Assembly (NCBI GenBank): GCA_033297075.1
Contig: MU858131.1
Location: 99,998-163,997, forward strand
Direction of reading: 5' to 3'
Origin: Rhypophila decipiens
Lineage: Eukaryota > Ascomycota > Sordariomycetes > Sordariales > Naviculisporaceae
Length of the DNA stretch: 64,000 nt
The translations under genes were made by a program, and so were the position numbers. The first letter of the stretch is position 1. The number at the start of each line of letters is the position of its first letter. Below, one piece after another: positions 22,192-33,699 of the stretch. The notes beneath the pieces were generated by a model. It saw only the letters and a program-made list of their open reading frames with translations, ran no database searches and was not told where the DNA came from.

Positions 22192-25100
22192 ATGACACAG
22201 TCACCACCAAAAACATCAAGTCAACCAGACGAGTTCGGCTTTCTGGATGAGTTCGAGACTCTCACGAGACTTCGCCAAAATGCAGTTCGCAACCGCATGT
22301 CGCTGGGCCCGGGACTGGAAACGACGCACAATGAGAGAGTTCAGACCCACCAAAAGAAAACTGACTTTTTAGACCTCATCTCGCTCGTATGCGAGGTCTA
22401 CCAGGGTTATGATGCCGAGAAACTCCTTCCAATGGAACACTTCCAACGCATCTTTGAAATGGCCGAGGATTCTGGACACACGTGTATCGTCACCACTCGT
22501 CAAGTCACAAACCAATCACACTCACTGACCAGTCGCGGGGAAACCAAGTCGACGGACAATCAAGTCATTATCAAACGCGCTCGCCTGAAAAAAAGAGAAA
22601 ATGACAGCGAATCAACGTTCCGTGAGTTCATCCGAGAACTACGAGTTCGATCGCACCCTCCCTTGCAGAATCATCCCAACATCGTCAACCTCAGAGGCGT
22701 TGCGTGGGACTTTGAGGACGACGAGGACATGAGGCCTGTGCCGCTTCTTTTGGAAGAATTTGCGCCTCATAGGTCTTTGGAGGCGTTCTGGAGGCAACAG
22801 GAACTTGTTCAGATGCCGTTTACGACCAAATTCAGGCTGTGCATGGACATAGGCGAGGGTATCAAAGCTCTTCATGGATGTGGTATTGGGCATGGCGATG
22901 TGAAGCCGGCAAACATCCTCATCTTCCCTGGTCCTGGGATTGCCGAACGGCCAGAGACAGCAGCAGGAGAAGCAGTTCCGTTTACCGCCAAGTTGACCGA
23001 CTTTGGACACTCCGTCTTCAGATCCGATGAGGATCCTGCTAGCTTACCTGTCTGGACCCCGTTGTGGTCTGCACCCGAGGTCAGCCAAGAACAAGGCGTC
23101 ACCTCGTTTGAAGGTATTATGGCTGCCGATGTTTACTCGTACGGTCTTGTTGCGGCATCCATACTCGTTGGGAGATCCGTGGTTTCCTCTGGGTTCAAAG
23201 ATCTGGAGACATCGGTCGACGTTTCAGTGGCCAAGTCTGACGATACCTTAATGGACCTTGTATTTGATGCCGTCGTGGAAGAAGACAGATTCAAAGCCGA
23301 TTCCGACTTTGATCTAGGAGCCATCAGGACATTGCTGGACTGTTGTCTAACAAAGCAGGCTTCCCTTAGGAGTCTTGATGAGTGCCTGCAATTGATTGGG
23401 AATCATGAGCTGACGCACTCGTCACGGGGGGCATTTCAGCCCTCATCCTGGGAAGTCAAACACATAACTCAGCCCATTTTGGGGCTCGTTAGTTCGGATA
23501 CTGTACGTTATCAACTAGAAAAACTATTTCTTCCATCCTTCATAGAAACTAACTTCCTGCTTCACGTGTAGCCTCTGATCGGTTATCATACCCTCTCTCG
23601 GACAAGTTACCTTCTCAAGAGCAAGATCGTGGCCGAGCTACTCGAATCTGCGACAGAAGGTGCCGAGGCACGACGGCCAGCCTGTTCCTGGGAGCTTTTC
23701 ATTTGTTATTTCAGTGGATTTGGCGTGGAGAAGGACTGGCTTCAGGCACAACAATGGCTGACCAAGGCTGCATTCCTGGGCGTCGCTTCCGCTCAAGCCT
23801 ACTATTACCGCCTTCATTGCGCCATGGACCAAGACCCTCTTCATAGCATTCGGAACCATCAGCTCCGATCCTGCTTGCAGGATGGCTCTATCCCGATGGA
23901 TGCTGCCGTCACAGTTGGGGAATGGCTCGCGCATGCTATCTCCAGTGGATGCGTTGATGTGGTGCAGGAGTTGAGGCACTTGGACCAGTTGAATGGGTCA
24001 ACGTATCTCTCACGGGCACTGGAAAGACTTCGTCAATCCACGGGAGAGGTGCAGGGGTTCGGAAACGAGCAGAATGAGATACTAGCCGCTGCGGTAACCG
24101 GGGACGTTCAACAGATACAATCAGCCTTGGCATCAAATCCAGCTGCGCTGGCCAATGCGGTCGATATCTCAGGGAATGATGCCTTGCTTCTAGCCGCCAA
24201 ATTTTGCAACACTGACGTCCTCCGTTTTCTCCTCCACCAGCCAGGGGTGAAAGTAAATCGCTGCAACAAAGACCAACAGACAGTGCTTCACTTCATGTCC
24301 ATCTTTGATGCCCCCGATATTCAGGAACTTGTACCCCTCCTGGTCGAGAAAGGAGCTGACATTGGTCAAGAGGGCACACCGACTGTGGTGTACTCCTCAG
24401 AGCCACCGAACTTTTCATTGCCTTCGAAATGTGACGCTTTGACGAATGCGATCCTTTGCCGGAATATGATCCTTTTCGAGACATTGTTGTCAGCCAGTCA
24501 TGGACCACGGTGCCGCTTAGCTTGCTGGCTGTGCAGAGGCGGAGCTCGGGTGCGCAAGATGCTGGCTGTGGCCTCGGTACTGCACAGTTACGAGGCACTA
24601 GAATTGATTGAGCGTCACTTGCGGTTGTCTGGGACGAATGTGATGACTTGGCTAGAATGCATGCAAGTAAAGATTTGGTATCGGAATGAGCTCATCCCTT
24701 TGCACCAAACCCCATTCCACGGTCTCTTGTTACGTGGAATGGACTTGCCCAAATCCTTCTTACGTGCTGTATATCACGGTTCGACTTATGCGGCAGCGGT
24801 TCCCAAGACATTGGGTATCATAATCGGGGGCATACAACAGCAGGACCATGACCTCATTCTCTACGACATGATTACCGCAAGTGCACGACATGACGCTGCA
24901 GACTCTCTTGACTATCTTATGAAGGTGAGCGGGCGTCTTATAGGCGGTCTGACCCTTTCAGAATATGCCTTGAAGCACAGCGACAACTTTTACGAGAACC
25001 CGCTTTTTGTCAGCATTCGCCTCGGGTTCCGGGACGTCTTTTCACACCTGGTCGGGGCTGGGGGCCACTCCGGGCCCAGCAACCTCGGCCTTGTTGTTAC

Positions 25101-27034
25101 AAAATATCCTTGTCAGAGGTCCTGTTGTAGGACGACCAAGCGGAAACGTCATATTCTGAACATGACTCATTCTTGTCTCTCGGTTGCCGTCACGGCTGAT
25201 CACCGCGATACATGGTTTGTGTAAGACTAACCTACCCATCCTTCCTTTGTGCGGAACTTGTGCTAATCTGACCTCGGCTCACAGCGACCATATCCTTCGA
25301 GTCTGCCAAGAGACCCTCGTTCTAGCTCCACCGAGCGAAACAGACGAGGAGATCACCGGACAGCCATCAGCATTCATGGCTCAAGCAATCCTTACCCAGT
25401 CGAGACGATGCTCTCACTTGATTGTGGACAGGTATCCGATGTTGCTCAATCAGTTGGTCCATCAGGCTCACATCGATAGAAGAGTAACCCAGTCCAAAAG
25501 TTACATCCGCATAACCAGGCACTACACTCTCAACAGGGACATGCTCTCCCCTGATGGGCCAATGCCGCTGTCGACTTTTATTCTCTTCATGGGCTCATCC
25601 GATAACGTTCAATTACTTCAAGCTCTGGTGAAAAGAGCTGGCTGGAACAGACTTTTTCAACCAGGCTCTTCAACTGGACCACAAATGCTAGCTCCGTCCC
25701 ACACTCGAACCCAGGACCCTGAACTTGCAGGTGGACACATGATGCATGGGCTGTGGGCTGGTCCAAATAACCCAGACAATCAGGCATGGAGAGAAGACGA
25801 CCACATACTCACTCCAACAGAGATTCATTGGCTTCTTCTCGGGCTGATAGCCGGCCGCAACCGACCGGATCGATATTCCCTGTGGTGGCTAGTGCAACGA
25901 CAGCTCGAACTTCAAGCCAAGGCCAACAACTCCTACCAGCAGGAAGAGAGACGCGATATAGACATGTATTATTACCTCCGCCTTGCCATCCGCTACGCAA
26001 ACTGGACCGGGGTAGAGCGGATCTGCCAAATATCTTGTCCCGCGACCATGATCGAGCGCCACAGACTGTTCGAAAGGCTCTATTCGGTCGCGGACCTGGC
26101 GCTCTGCCTATCACGTGGCGACGTATCCTCATTTCCCGCTCAGTGGTCCAGCGCCAACGACGGCACTGTCATATTTCCACAGGACATGGTACCTTGGCCA
26201 GACAAAGACGAAACATTTCGCTACATAGCTTCGACCTTGGCCGCACATTCGTTTAAGCACTCGCGTTTGTTCCAGCTCATCTTTCACTACTCGTCCCCCA
26301 GTAACGCATTCCTTTTCTCCTTCTTATTTTTGGCATTGTTCCTTCTGCCACTGAGTGTCCTCCTCCCAGCAACGTATTACGAATTCAGGGAACCGTTCCG
26401 GCAAGCAATCTTTGGACCTCCAGGACGACGTCTCGCCCCGGGCACGGTGCTTTACTTTTTGATTCTCTCCGCCATATTCACGCTGGCGATCATGCTCTAC
26501 TTTGGCTTGGTTATCAAGGACATCATGCGCTTTACACCCTTGGGCGGGTTCGAGACGAGAACATTTCCGTCGTATTTTGCATCACGAGTACGCAGATGGT
26601 ACCTGTGGTATGCCTGTAAGGTTCTGTTTGGGGTGGGGTATTTTATTGGGTTTGTTATCCTTCTGGTCGGGGTTGATGACTTTTCGTGGGACCGGGCTAT
26701 GGGCTCGTTGGCCGAGCCTACGGGCGTAAGTACTGATCTGGGCTTGAAGGGGTTGTACGTCTTTGTTCCTGCGTTTCCAATCATTGGGGCGAGGGCACTC
26801 TTGTGGTGGACGAGAAGGTCTCACCCCGCGCACAAGTCTGATTCCAGCCTGGGTGGTGCTCATAGAAAGGCCTCTGGAGCAAAGAGGTCCAATAGAGAGA
26901 GTGATCGGGACACGGGTACTGGCAGTGATACCGATAGTGGTCCTAAAAAGGTGGTCGACTCGAGGGTCTGGGCGAAAATAACAGGGAGCTGGGGGTTGGT
27001 GAGGAACAGAGGTCAAGGTGTGTTGAGGGATTAA
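22192..27034 (+). CDS. Protein kinase with Sel1-like and ankyrin repeats and C-terminal membrane segments
   Basis: Spliced model 22192-23502, 23572-25220, 25285-27034 gives 1,569 residues; both introns (69 and 64 bp) join in frame. The kinase (about 90-400) looks catalytically complete: Lys in VIIKRARL (128), Glu in FREFIREL, HGDVKPANIL (234-243; Arg of HRD replaced by Gly, common in this fungal group), DFG (270-272) and APE (295-297). Next comes a Sel1/TPR-like repeat (GVEKDWLQAQQWLTKAAFLG, about 485-505), then ankyrin-like repeats (about 570-680). Near the C-terminus are about four hydrophobic segments (NAFLFSFLFLALFLLPLSVL; YFLILSAIFTLAIMLYFGLV; a third around FGVGYFIGFVILLVG; a fourth around YVFVPAFPIIGARALLWW), followed by a basic Ser-rich tail. 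Likely a membrane-bound signalling protein. Its position suggests a partner in an allorecognition block. The exon 2 end (25080-25220) is the least certain part. Confidence 0.8.
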
Positions 27035-27725
27035 GTTGAGATTGACGCAGCTTCATGACAATTTGTCACTTTGCCATTATTCCCGGCCACGGTAGGGGTG
27101 TGATACTGCTCCTTTACTGATAACCGCCGGCACTAGTACTGCATATAGACTAGCGCACTTGAGGAGAAAAAGCTCCTCTTCTGATGAAGACCACTGGTCC
27201 TGACAAGACAGTAGATAGTAGATACACACCACCTCCTTGACAGATTCAGACGTGCGGCTGTGTTGGACAGTGAGTAGTTGCAAAATTCATTGTGGCTACC
27301 TGGATTGACATTTCGCACACTCTATTGGCCAGATAGGCTCGCACGCTATGCTCAAAATGCATCTCAGCTCAAGAGTTACTGCATAGTAGCTCGGCAACCA
27401 GAACAAATCCGTCCACACCATACCCTTCTTGAACAGTATGGCCAATATTCTGAAATATTGCTGGCTTGGCCAAAGGCGAAGATATTCTGGGTCCTGGTCA
27501 AGATAGCAGAACACTTGGTTAACATAATCTACGATAATATGCAGTAAAGTGATGTGTCTACGGGTAGCAAAAGATAAACTTGCTCCGTGGGATGAATGCC
27601 TTTGTTGCGTATATAACCAGGCTGGCACTCCCTCATTCAATTCAACCTTTTCTAAATTCCTCCAACAATCCTCCTGCTCAACAGCCTTTTACCGTCATCG
27701 TCATCGATCTTTTACCCAAAGAAAC
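27035..27725. other. Intergenic stretch with a TATA box for the following pseudogene
   Basis: No gene. TATATAACC at about 27609 and a pyrimidine-rich leader from 27640 precede the ATG at 27726. Confidence 0.4.
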
Positions 27726-28432
27726 ATGCCTGAATCAACGTGGCGCCTCGATGGCCATTGGATCAAGGGTACCGTCTACCCGAAAGGCTCATCCACGCCC
27801 CGGGAATCCAACCTCGATCTCGACCTCTGCTGCCGCCTGCTATCCACGGGCTTGACCGAGGCCAGCATGTTCCGGCTCACCTACATCCGCGCCCCAGCCG
27901 ACCTCGCACACCCTGATGCTGAGCAGCTCACGACCAAGCTATCCCAGGACAAGCACTGCTCCATCACGTAGCTCGGCAACGGAATCCTTCACTCGCGCAA
28001 AGTGATGCCGGGGTGGTTCTGGGATTCGGTATACGACTCTGACTTTGACCTTAATACGTGCTTGCGTTTTTCTGATGATGGGCATCTCGAGTTTGTGCAT
28101 TTGTAAGTAGGATGACCCGTCACCCATATATATGTTTGTCGTCTCCGTCAATTTGTACTGAATCGTGGCACATTACTACCTAGGCCCTACGTGGACGACA
28201 CTCCAAAGTGGGCGAGGGTTCTCTTCAGCGCGCCCTGAAGAGCTACGAGGAGAGCGCCCAACGGACCGGAGGGTTGGGGCCTGTCGGCAGTGAGCTGGAG
28301 AAGCATCTTGATGCGCTGGTGAAACAGTTTCAGGACTGGATCATGGCGAAGAACCTTGAGCCCAGGGTTCGGGAGTTCATGACGGGCACGTATGTCGATG
28401 CGAGCGGGAAGCTGATTCGGCGTGGTTCTTAG
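27726..28432 (+). pseudogene. Unrecognised protein gene with premature stop and frameshift
   Basis: Starts at ATG 27726 (MPESTWRLDGHWIKGTVYPK). The frame runs to a TAG at about 27969, where a Gln codon is expected, and then continues cleanly in the same frame (LGNGILHSRKVMPGWFWDSV...). An intron (GTAAGT at about 28104 to ACCTAG at about 28182) splices to PYVDDTPKWARVLF. The frame then shifts by one base near 28230-28245 into SYEESAQRTGGLGPVGSELE and onward to a stop at 28432. The CAG-to-TAG change is of the CpA-to-TpA type produced by RIP. Without the two lesions the protein would be about 230 residues, soluble, of unknown family. It has an apparently good promoter, so loss may be recent. Confidence 0.6.
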
Positions 28433-29880
28433 AGATTCAAGTTGAGCAGATCTACTGCCATTTTTACAGTCGGAAACATAATTATTTTACTACCCTATAG
28501 TTTATTTGCAATTGGGAATGCTGACGTTGTCGTCTTCTTGTTTTTGACAACTTGCAGCCTTGTGTGGTAAACTCCACAGATAGTCGCTACAGATGAAGGA
28601 ACTGGAATACAATAGCAACACCTACTCCCACATCCAAGCTTCCCCTGCCGTTGCCGTTCGCGGTTTCGCCCTATTTTACATTTCTTTGCCCCCTTGGGCC
28701 AGCCAATGACGATGCGGAAGATAGATGATAGAGCTAAGAACACAATAAAAATAAAAATAAAAATAACGATAATAGACTATTAGGAAGGCTTTCATGGGAT
28801 CTGATGACAGTTATATCGGGTTCTTTGGGTCATACCGGATGTTGGTGGAGCTTGCAATGGTGAATGTCGTCGTCGTGAAGGTAGTGAGAGGTGTCGTCAT
28901 GAGCGGATCGCTGTCACCGACCGCGCTTGCCGCGCGTTTCGTCGGGTGGCGACGAGACCAATCACTAATTCTGCTGCGAAACAAAGGAGGTTCTGAAAAA
29001 AAAGAAATGAAAAAAGTGAAGGGCGTTAAAACCAAACATTAGTAGACAGGTCAGAATATTTGCTGAACTCTTGAATATGAGAATGGACCTGAGTTTTCCC
29101 TTCTTTGCTTCGCAAATTCTAAAGAGTACCTGAAATGTATTGAAACGTCAGGAATATGTTAGCGTCAAGGTTACCCATTTCTTTAACTGGTAATCTTACC
29201 ATCTGTGCCGAAGACAACTGCTGTTGATTACCGAGTTAATGCGTATCTGGTGAAAGAGATTTAACAGAACCAGCTGGGAACAGTTGATTTCACACACACC
29301 TGCCAGTTCAAGGAATTTGGATACAACTACTGTAGGCATCAGGATTAGATATATCTCTCAAAGATCTGATATAAGCGACAGACTGGTACTACAATGTCCT
29401 GTGACAAAGGAGGTCCTTCAAGATTGTCACTCTGATTTCATAGTGGGTGTTGAGCCGTTTGTCGCAACCCTACCCGGTTTGTCCTGTTGCTGGCTGTGCT
29501 TCGGTGGGTAGATCATGCCGTGCTCGGCATTCGGACTATATGACGTGAGCTTCCGCTTGGGATGTTGATTGTTGTATGCCGACCGTGTTTGTCAGCGTTA
29601 TCAGTCTCACCATATTTGGTTCTTTCGGTATGATATCCTCTTTGGGTATACTTTCCTCTTTCAGTCTTTTGATGTTTTGTTTGGGTTCATCTTTGTAAAA
29701 AGGGGGAACCAAACAAATGAGTTGGAATGAGGGTTACAGCTTTCGCAAATTACTGATGATCGACACACGAGTCATGATAATAGGGATATTAAAGATGGCT
29801 TGGAGGGTTTCAAAGTTCAGAAATGTTCGTTTCGCCATTTATTTACTATTTGTTATTTCGTTCATTCATCCACAAACACA
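28433..29880. other. Intergenic stretch
   Basis: No gene recognised. An (AAAAT)n-type run lies at about 28743-28766. Pyrimidine/purine-skewed and AT-rich sequence leads into the transcription-factor gene. Confidence 0.4.
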
Positions 29881-30912
29881 ATGTCAGCCAGCCCAGCAGA
29901 CGTCTGGTCTCCTGGTCAGAGAGCGTTGCCTCTAAGAAAAACCTGCCAATACTGTAACATAGCCAAGCTCAAGTGCGACGGCCACCGACCTCAATGTGCT
30001 CGATGCAGCCGACGAGGAACTGCATGTCTGTATGCGCCCTCGAAGCCAGTTGGCCGGCCCCCGAGGCGACCCACCCAGCAGCTCTCAGCTCCAGCCCTCC
30101 GTGGACTGAGGCCCACAGACCACAGCAACTTCTCAACTCCACCAACCGATAACAGCGAGCCTACCCAGTCCACAGAGTCGCATGAACTCTACATAGCGAA
30201 CCAGTGTGGCCCGCCAACCTCGCCAACACGGCTTTCCCCGCATCCACGGGCAGACTGCTCCGTCTATGACCAGGCGCCCGAGTCCTACATTACTGATGCT
30301 CTCTGTGTGGTCGACGATGGAGTTAAACCAGACTTCAAGTTAGACCCAATGGCACTCGCTAGCTACCCCAGCTCGGACGCAGCCAACGAGTTCGTCCAAG
30401 GCGATTCGGGCCTCTCATTTCTTGCTCCACTAGCGAGCGATGGTTTGGAATCCCGCCCAGCAACAAACCCACCTTCCCTCGACGACTCATATTCCCCCTT
30501 TACGCCACTCCCATGGTCCTTCGATGATCATCTCCCCGGCATGGACTGGTCTCCAAGCCTCGCACAGATTCTAGCCCCCCGGAGTATAGCTACACCAACA
30601 ACAACAACGGAACCCACATGGATTTCGAGTTTATACGGCAGCAGCAGTACTGCCCCAGCATGTACATGTCTGACAACAATCATCAACGTACTAGTTCACA
30701 GAAGTAAGATGCGCAAGGAAATTTTATCCTCCTCAGAGAATGGCAGTGCTACCACTCCGTGGTACGAGGAATTGGAAGGACTTATGCAGCAAGGGCTTTC
30801 CACGCAACAGCGGTGCAGGTTTTGCCTAGAGGACCCTCTTGTCTCCATGATCTGGGCAAGAGTCACGGACGAGTACTTGACGACGGTTATAGCCTCGAGA
30901 CAGAAAAGATAG
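29881..30912 (+). CDS. Zn2Cys6 transcription factor, AflR-like DNA-binding domain
   Basis: 343 residues from ATG 29881 (chosen because 27 upstream in-frame codons are not protein-like). The binuclear cluster begins at about residue 21: CQYCNIAKLKC, then DGHRPQCARCSRRGTAC, spacing CX2CX6CX6CX2CX6C, followed by a basic Arg/Pro linker (SKPVGRPPRRP). This header is typical of AflR-type regulators of secondary metabolism. The rest is Pro/Ser/Thr-rich with a short Cys-containing C-terminal segment (CTCLTTIINVL... RCRFCLEDP). No fungal-specific Zn2Cys6 middle domain is seen and no biosynthetic cluster lies in the window, so its target is unknown. Confidence 0.85.
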   Translation: MSASPADVWSPGQRALPLRKTCQYCNIAKLKCDGHRPQCARCSRRGTACLYAPSKPVGRPPRRPTQQLSAPALRGLRPTDHSNFSTPPTDNSEPTQSTESHELYIANQCGPPTSPTRLSPHPRADCSVYDQAPESYITDALCVVDDGVKPDFKLDPMALASYPSSDAANEFVQGDSGLSFLAPLASDGLESRPATNPPSLDDSYSPFTPLPWSFDDHLPGMDWSPSLAQILAPRSIATPTTTTEPTWISSLYGSSSTAPACTCLTTIINVLVHRSKMRKEILSSSENGSATTPWYEELEGLMQQGLSTQQRCRFCLEDPLVSMIWARVTDEYLTTVIASRQKR

Positions 30913-32535
30913 AAACGACCTGACACGTAGAGTAGGAGTATAGGGGGGAAATATCGATACAGTTAACCACGTCGCTTCTCTCTCGCCCAGTCTATCCATG
31001 CTCTGTGGATTCTTCTTTAATCAGTAATGTTTTAGCTTGCCGATATAAAGCTTACCAGCAAAATGCTGATGTATCACTAAACATGGTTTGAGGAAGAGGA
31101 GCCGAACGAGCCAAGATTTCTGAAGCCAAGTCAAATGAATCGAAAGCAAGACGCCCTACTAATTTCAAGTCAATTAATCCGGCGATGCAACTTAACTTGA
31201 ATTATTTAGACTCCCTGCAAGGGTGAAGTCACCATAGATAGCCTAGGTACTAACCCTACTCCTACTCTACGCCCGTAAAACTGGGAATACCTTTATTTCT
31301 TCTAGGCTTCCATCCATTTAAGCAGCCCAAGAAGGTCAATCCAAACAAGTGTGACTGTTTTGAAGTCAATCTGCACTGCGGTGGTCCAATATAGGGCGAA
31401 AAGGGGAGCTTGGATGACTTGACTTGACTTCTTCGGGACTCTGACTTATAAAGCCGAATGTCGGGCCTTCGTTACTTGTTGGTCTACCTGCGATCCATCA
31501 ATGGCTGCGACTCGGAGGTTTCATCGGGCGAAACAAGGAGAGGGCGAATTATAAACACGACCTGCAAGGTCCGTATATGTATGTTATGCGTAACGTTTAT
31601 GACCGTTTTTGACAAGAATCAAGGTTCTCACCTTATATTGACAAAGAGAAGTCAGAATTGATGCATGGAAGGCTTCCCGTTCACGATTGGTTGAAAAACA
31701 CAGACTGGTGGAGATCACCATCCAACACAAGGCCTGGAAGCTGATTGGCTAAAACTTGCCGAGCCCTCTTTTCAGTCGCGACCATTTGTGATTGGCTCAA
31801 AACTTGCCGATTGAGTCCGCTCCTCACGGCTCATGGGATGGTAGGTCAGCTTCTCGTTATCAGTAGCAATTAAGCGACGTTAAGGGTAACAATTCAGTCG
31901 AGGAAAGATGCAGGGGATTAGGCATTGATCCGAAAACCACATGACTCTTCTTGTTCAAACACGTTGGTCCTATCCTCGAATCAAATGCTTGCCCATGGCT
32001 TAATACTTCGGCTGGTACGGGTTACGTATTTTACTGAGCGGGAGGAAACGACGTGAAAGAGAGGGCAATCTTGTAGACTAGTTACAGCTTTGTAGTTGGA
32101 AATGTGTACCCGGTGTCTCTAGCTAATAAGATCCCGAAAAGTCTGGCGTGAGTGGTTCAACTGTACTCGCGCGTCGGTCGCCGACGCATGCTCCTCTCAA
32201 GTCCCGCTCTGTACGGAATTTCCGTGATTTCGTTCAGATGTTATGGTCCATTAACAAGAAGGGTGAGATTTCGGCAATTCTCACAGCGCAAAGCGAAAGT
32301 ACCGTAAGTACGTGGCGTGCTAATGCAACCTGACTTTGCATTCTGATACAGGCCGATGACATTGATAGCTTTCCGTCGGCTACATAAAATGAAATAACAA
32401 GCGGCGTTCAGCGAGAACTGATTCGTCTCAACATCCAAATCCAACGGTCCAACCTGAAACAATTCTTAACGCTTATTTCACCGTGCTTCTCAAGTGGCAT
32501 CGGCCATATCCCCAGGAGGTTAAGTAGGTAGAAGC
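30913..32535. other. Intergenic stretch with repeated CCAAT-box blocks
   Basis: No gene. Between about 31685 and 31825 there are several ATTGG motifs, and a 20-bp unit around TGATTGGCTNAAAACTTGCC occurs twice about 51 bp apart (about 31742 and 31793). Confidence 0.45.
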
Positions 32536-32955
32536 TCAGTTGCTACACCCAGTAGCCCGGTTAGACAAGCAAACAGCACATTTCTGGAGCTGGCCGAGGA
32601 TACTGATATTCTTAATGATACCCGATCGGTCGATGTTATTCTGGCAATTAGATTGGATCCGAATAATGTAGGGTAGAAGGTTCGGGGCCTGACCAACAAT
32701 GGCGTCACTCCACGAGACGTAGCAGCTGTTGTAGACGATATAGCGAGGGCTGGACTGGAGGCTTTTCTGGATCATGTTGGCTTGGATACGGTTTTTGAGT
32801 TCTTCGCAGTCGTCCCGGTTGGGCGCGTGGTCAATGTCGCATTCGAGGTCCTCCACGCGCTTCGAGATCATGTTGTTCTCGGGCGAGGAATCCATGGCAG
32901 CTGCTGAGGCTGGCCATGCCAAGAGGGCTGAGAGGATGATGTTCCGGAGCTGCAT
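32536..32955 (-). CDS. Small secreted cysteine-containing protein A (paralogue of 33700-34137)
   Basis: 139 residues from ATG 32955 (an in-frame ATG further upstream is ignored because the signal peptide starts here: MQLRNIILSALLAWPASAAA). A dibasic Kex2-type site (ISKR) precedes the conserved domain. Seven Cys: LEC, DDC, then NSCYVSWSDAIVGQAPNLL, NC, CAVCLSNRATGC. The pattern matches the divergently transcribed neighbour almost block for block, so the two are tandem-inverted paralogues. It resembles the small fungal WD-like secreted family, but that is tentative. Likely extracellular; an effector or competition role is only a guess. Confidence 0.75.
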   Translation of the reverse strand: MQLRNIILSALLAWPASAAAMDSSPENNMISKRVEDLECDIDHAPNRDDCEELKNRIQANMIQKSLQSSPRYIVYNSCYVSWSDAIVGQAPNLLPYIIRIQSNCQNNIDRSGIIKNISILGQLQKCAVCLSNRATGCSN

Positions 32956-33699
32956 TTTGAGAATATTGAGCAAAGAAGAAACGAGATATTTGTGGTGAAA
33001 GTAGAACTGGTCGCTTGATGGGTGATTGTCTTGGAGAATAAAATGACCATCCACCACTACTTATAGACTATACAAGTCATGGGCACGAGATGAACGCGTC
33101 AATCAAGACTCAGTGAATTTTATTCCGAGTGGCATTTTTCGGGTTGTTTTGCTCGGTGAAATTCTGGAGTACTATTTACACTGATCTTGTCAAACAGCGA
33201 AGATTTCACTCGGCAGATTTCCGCCAATCGCGGAGACCGTCACACATAGCGGCCACTTGCTGAAGCCTTTCGTCAGCTAAGCTCGAATTATGGGAAACCG
33301 TCATTTTCAAGCAACAGTATCAACACCAACCTGGAACGACCCAGTAAAGGCCATGTGATACACTGCCCGGCGAATATACGGGCAAGGAGAAAAGAATTTA
33401 TTCAAGGTAGGCTAAGTGCTAACGTTGCTGTATGGTAAAGATGGTTAGGCTGGCAGTGTTGAGTAGGGTTTCATTGGTCAAAATTAGCCGTCTAGGTGCT
33501 CGTCGTGTTTATTTCAAGTTCAACGATCTCGGGCATGGGTCAAACCACGCAGAGCCAGTACCTCGGGAAAACTATTTATAAGCGATAAGATGCCTTTTTC
33601 CAGAGTACTTACGAATATCCTTCATCAAGTCGCATCTATTAAGTCAGTGCTTCCAACCGTCTCCTAAACGACACATTCTCTCCAGAGTCCAATTTCACC
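32956..33699. promoter_or_regulatory. Divergent intergenic region between the two secreted paralogues
   Basis: 744 bp separating the two ATGs head to head. No other gene. TATA-like sequences lie close to each start (TTATAAGCG at about 33577 on plus; ACTTATAGACTA at about 33058 read on either strand). Confidence 0.4.

Noticed and set aside
29881..30912. A secondary-metabolite cluster around the AflR-like factor
   Set aside because: No polyketide synthase, peptide synthetase, terpene synthase or P450 gene is present within the window.
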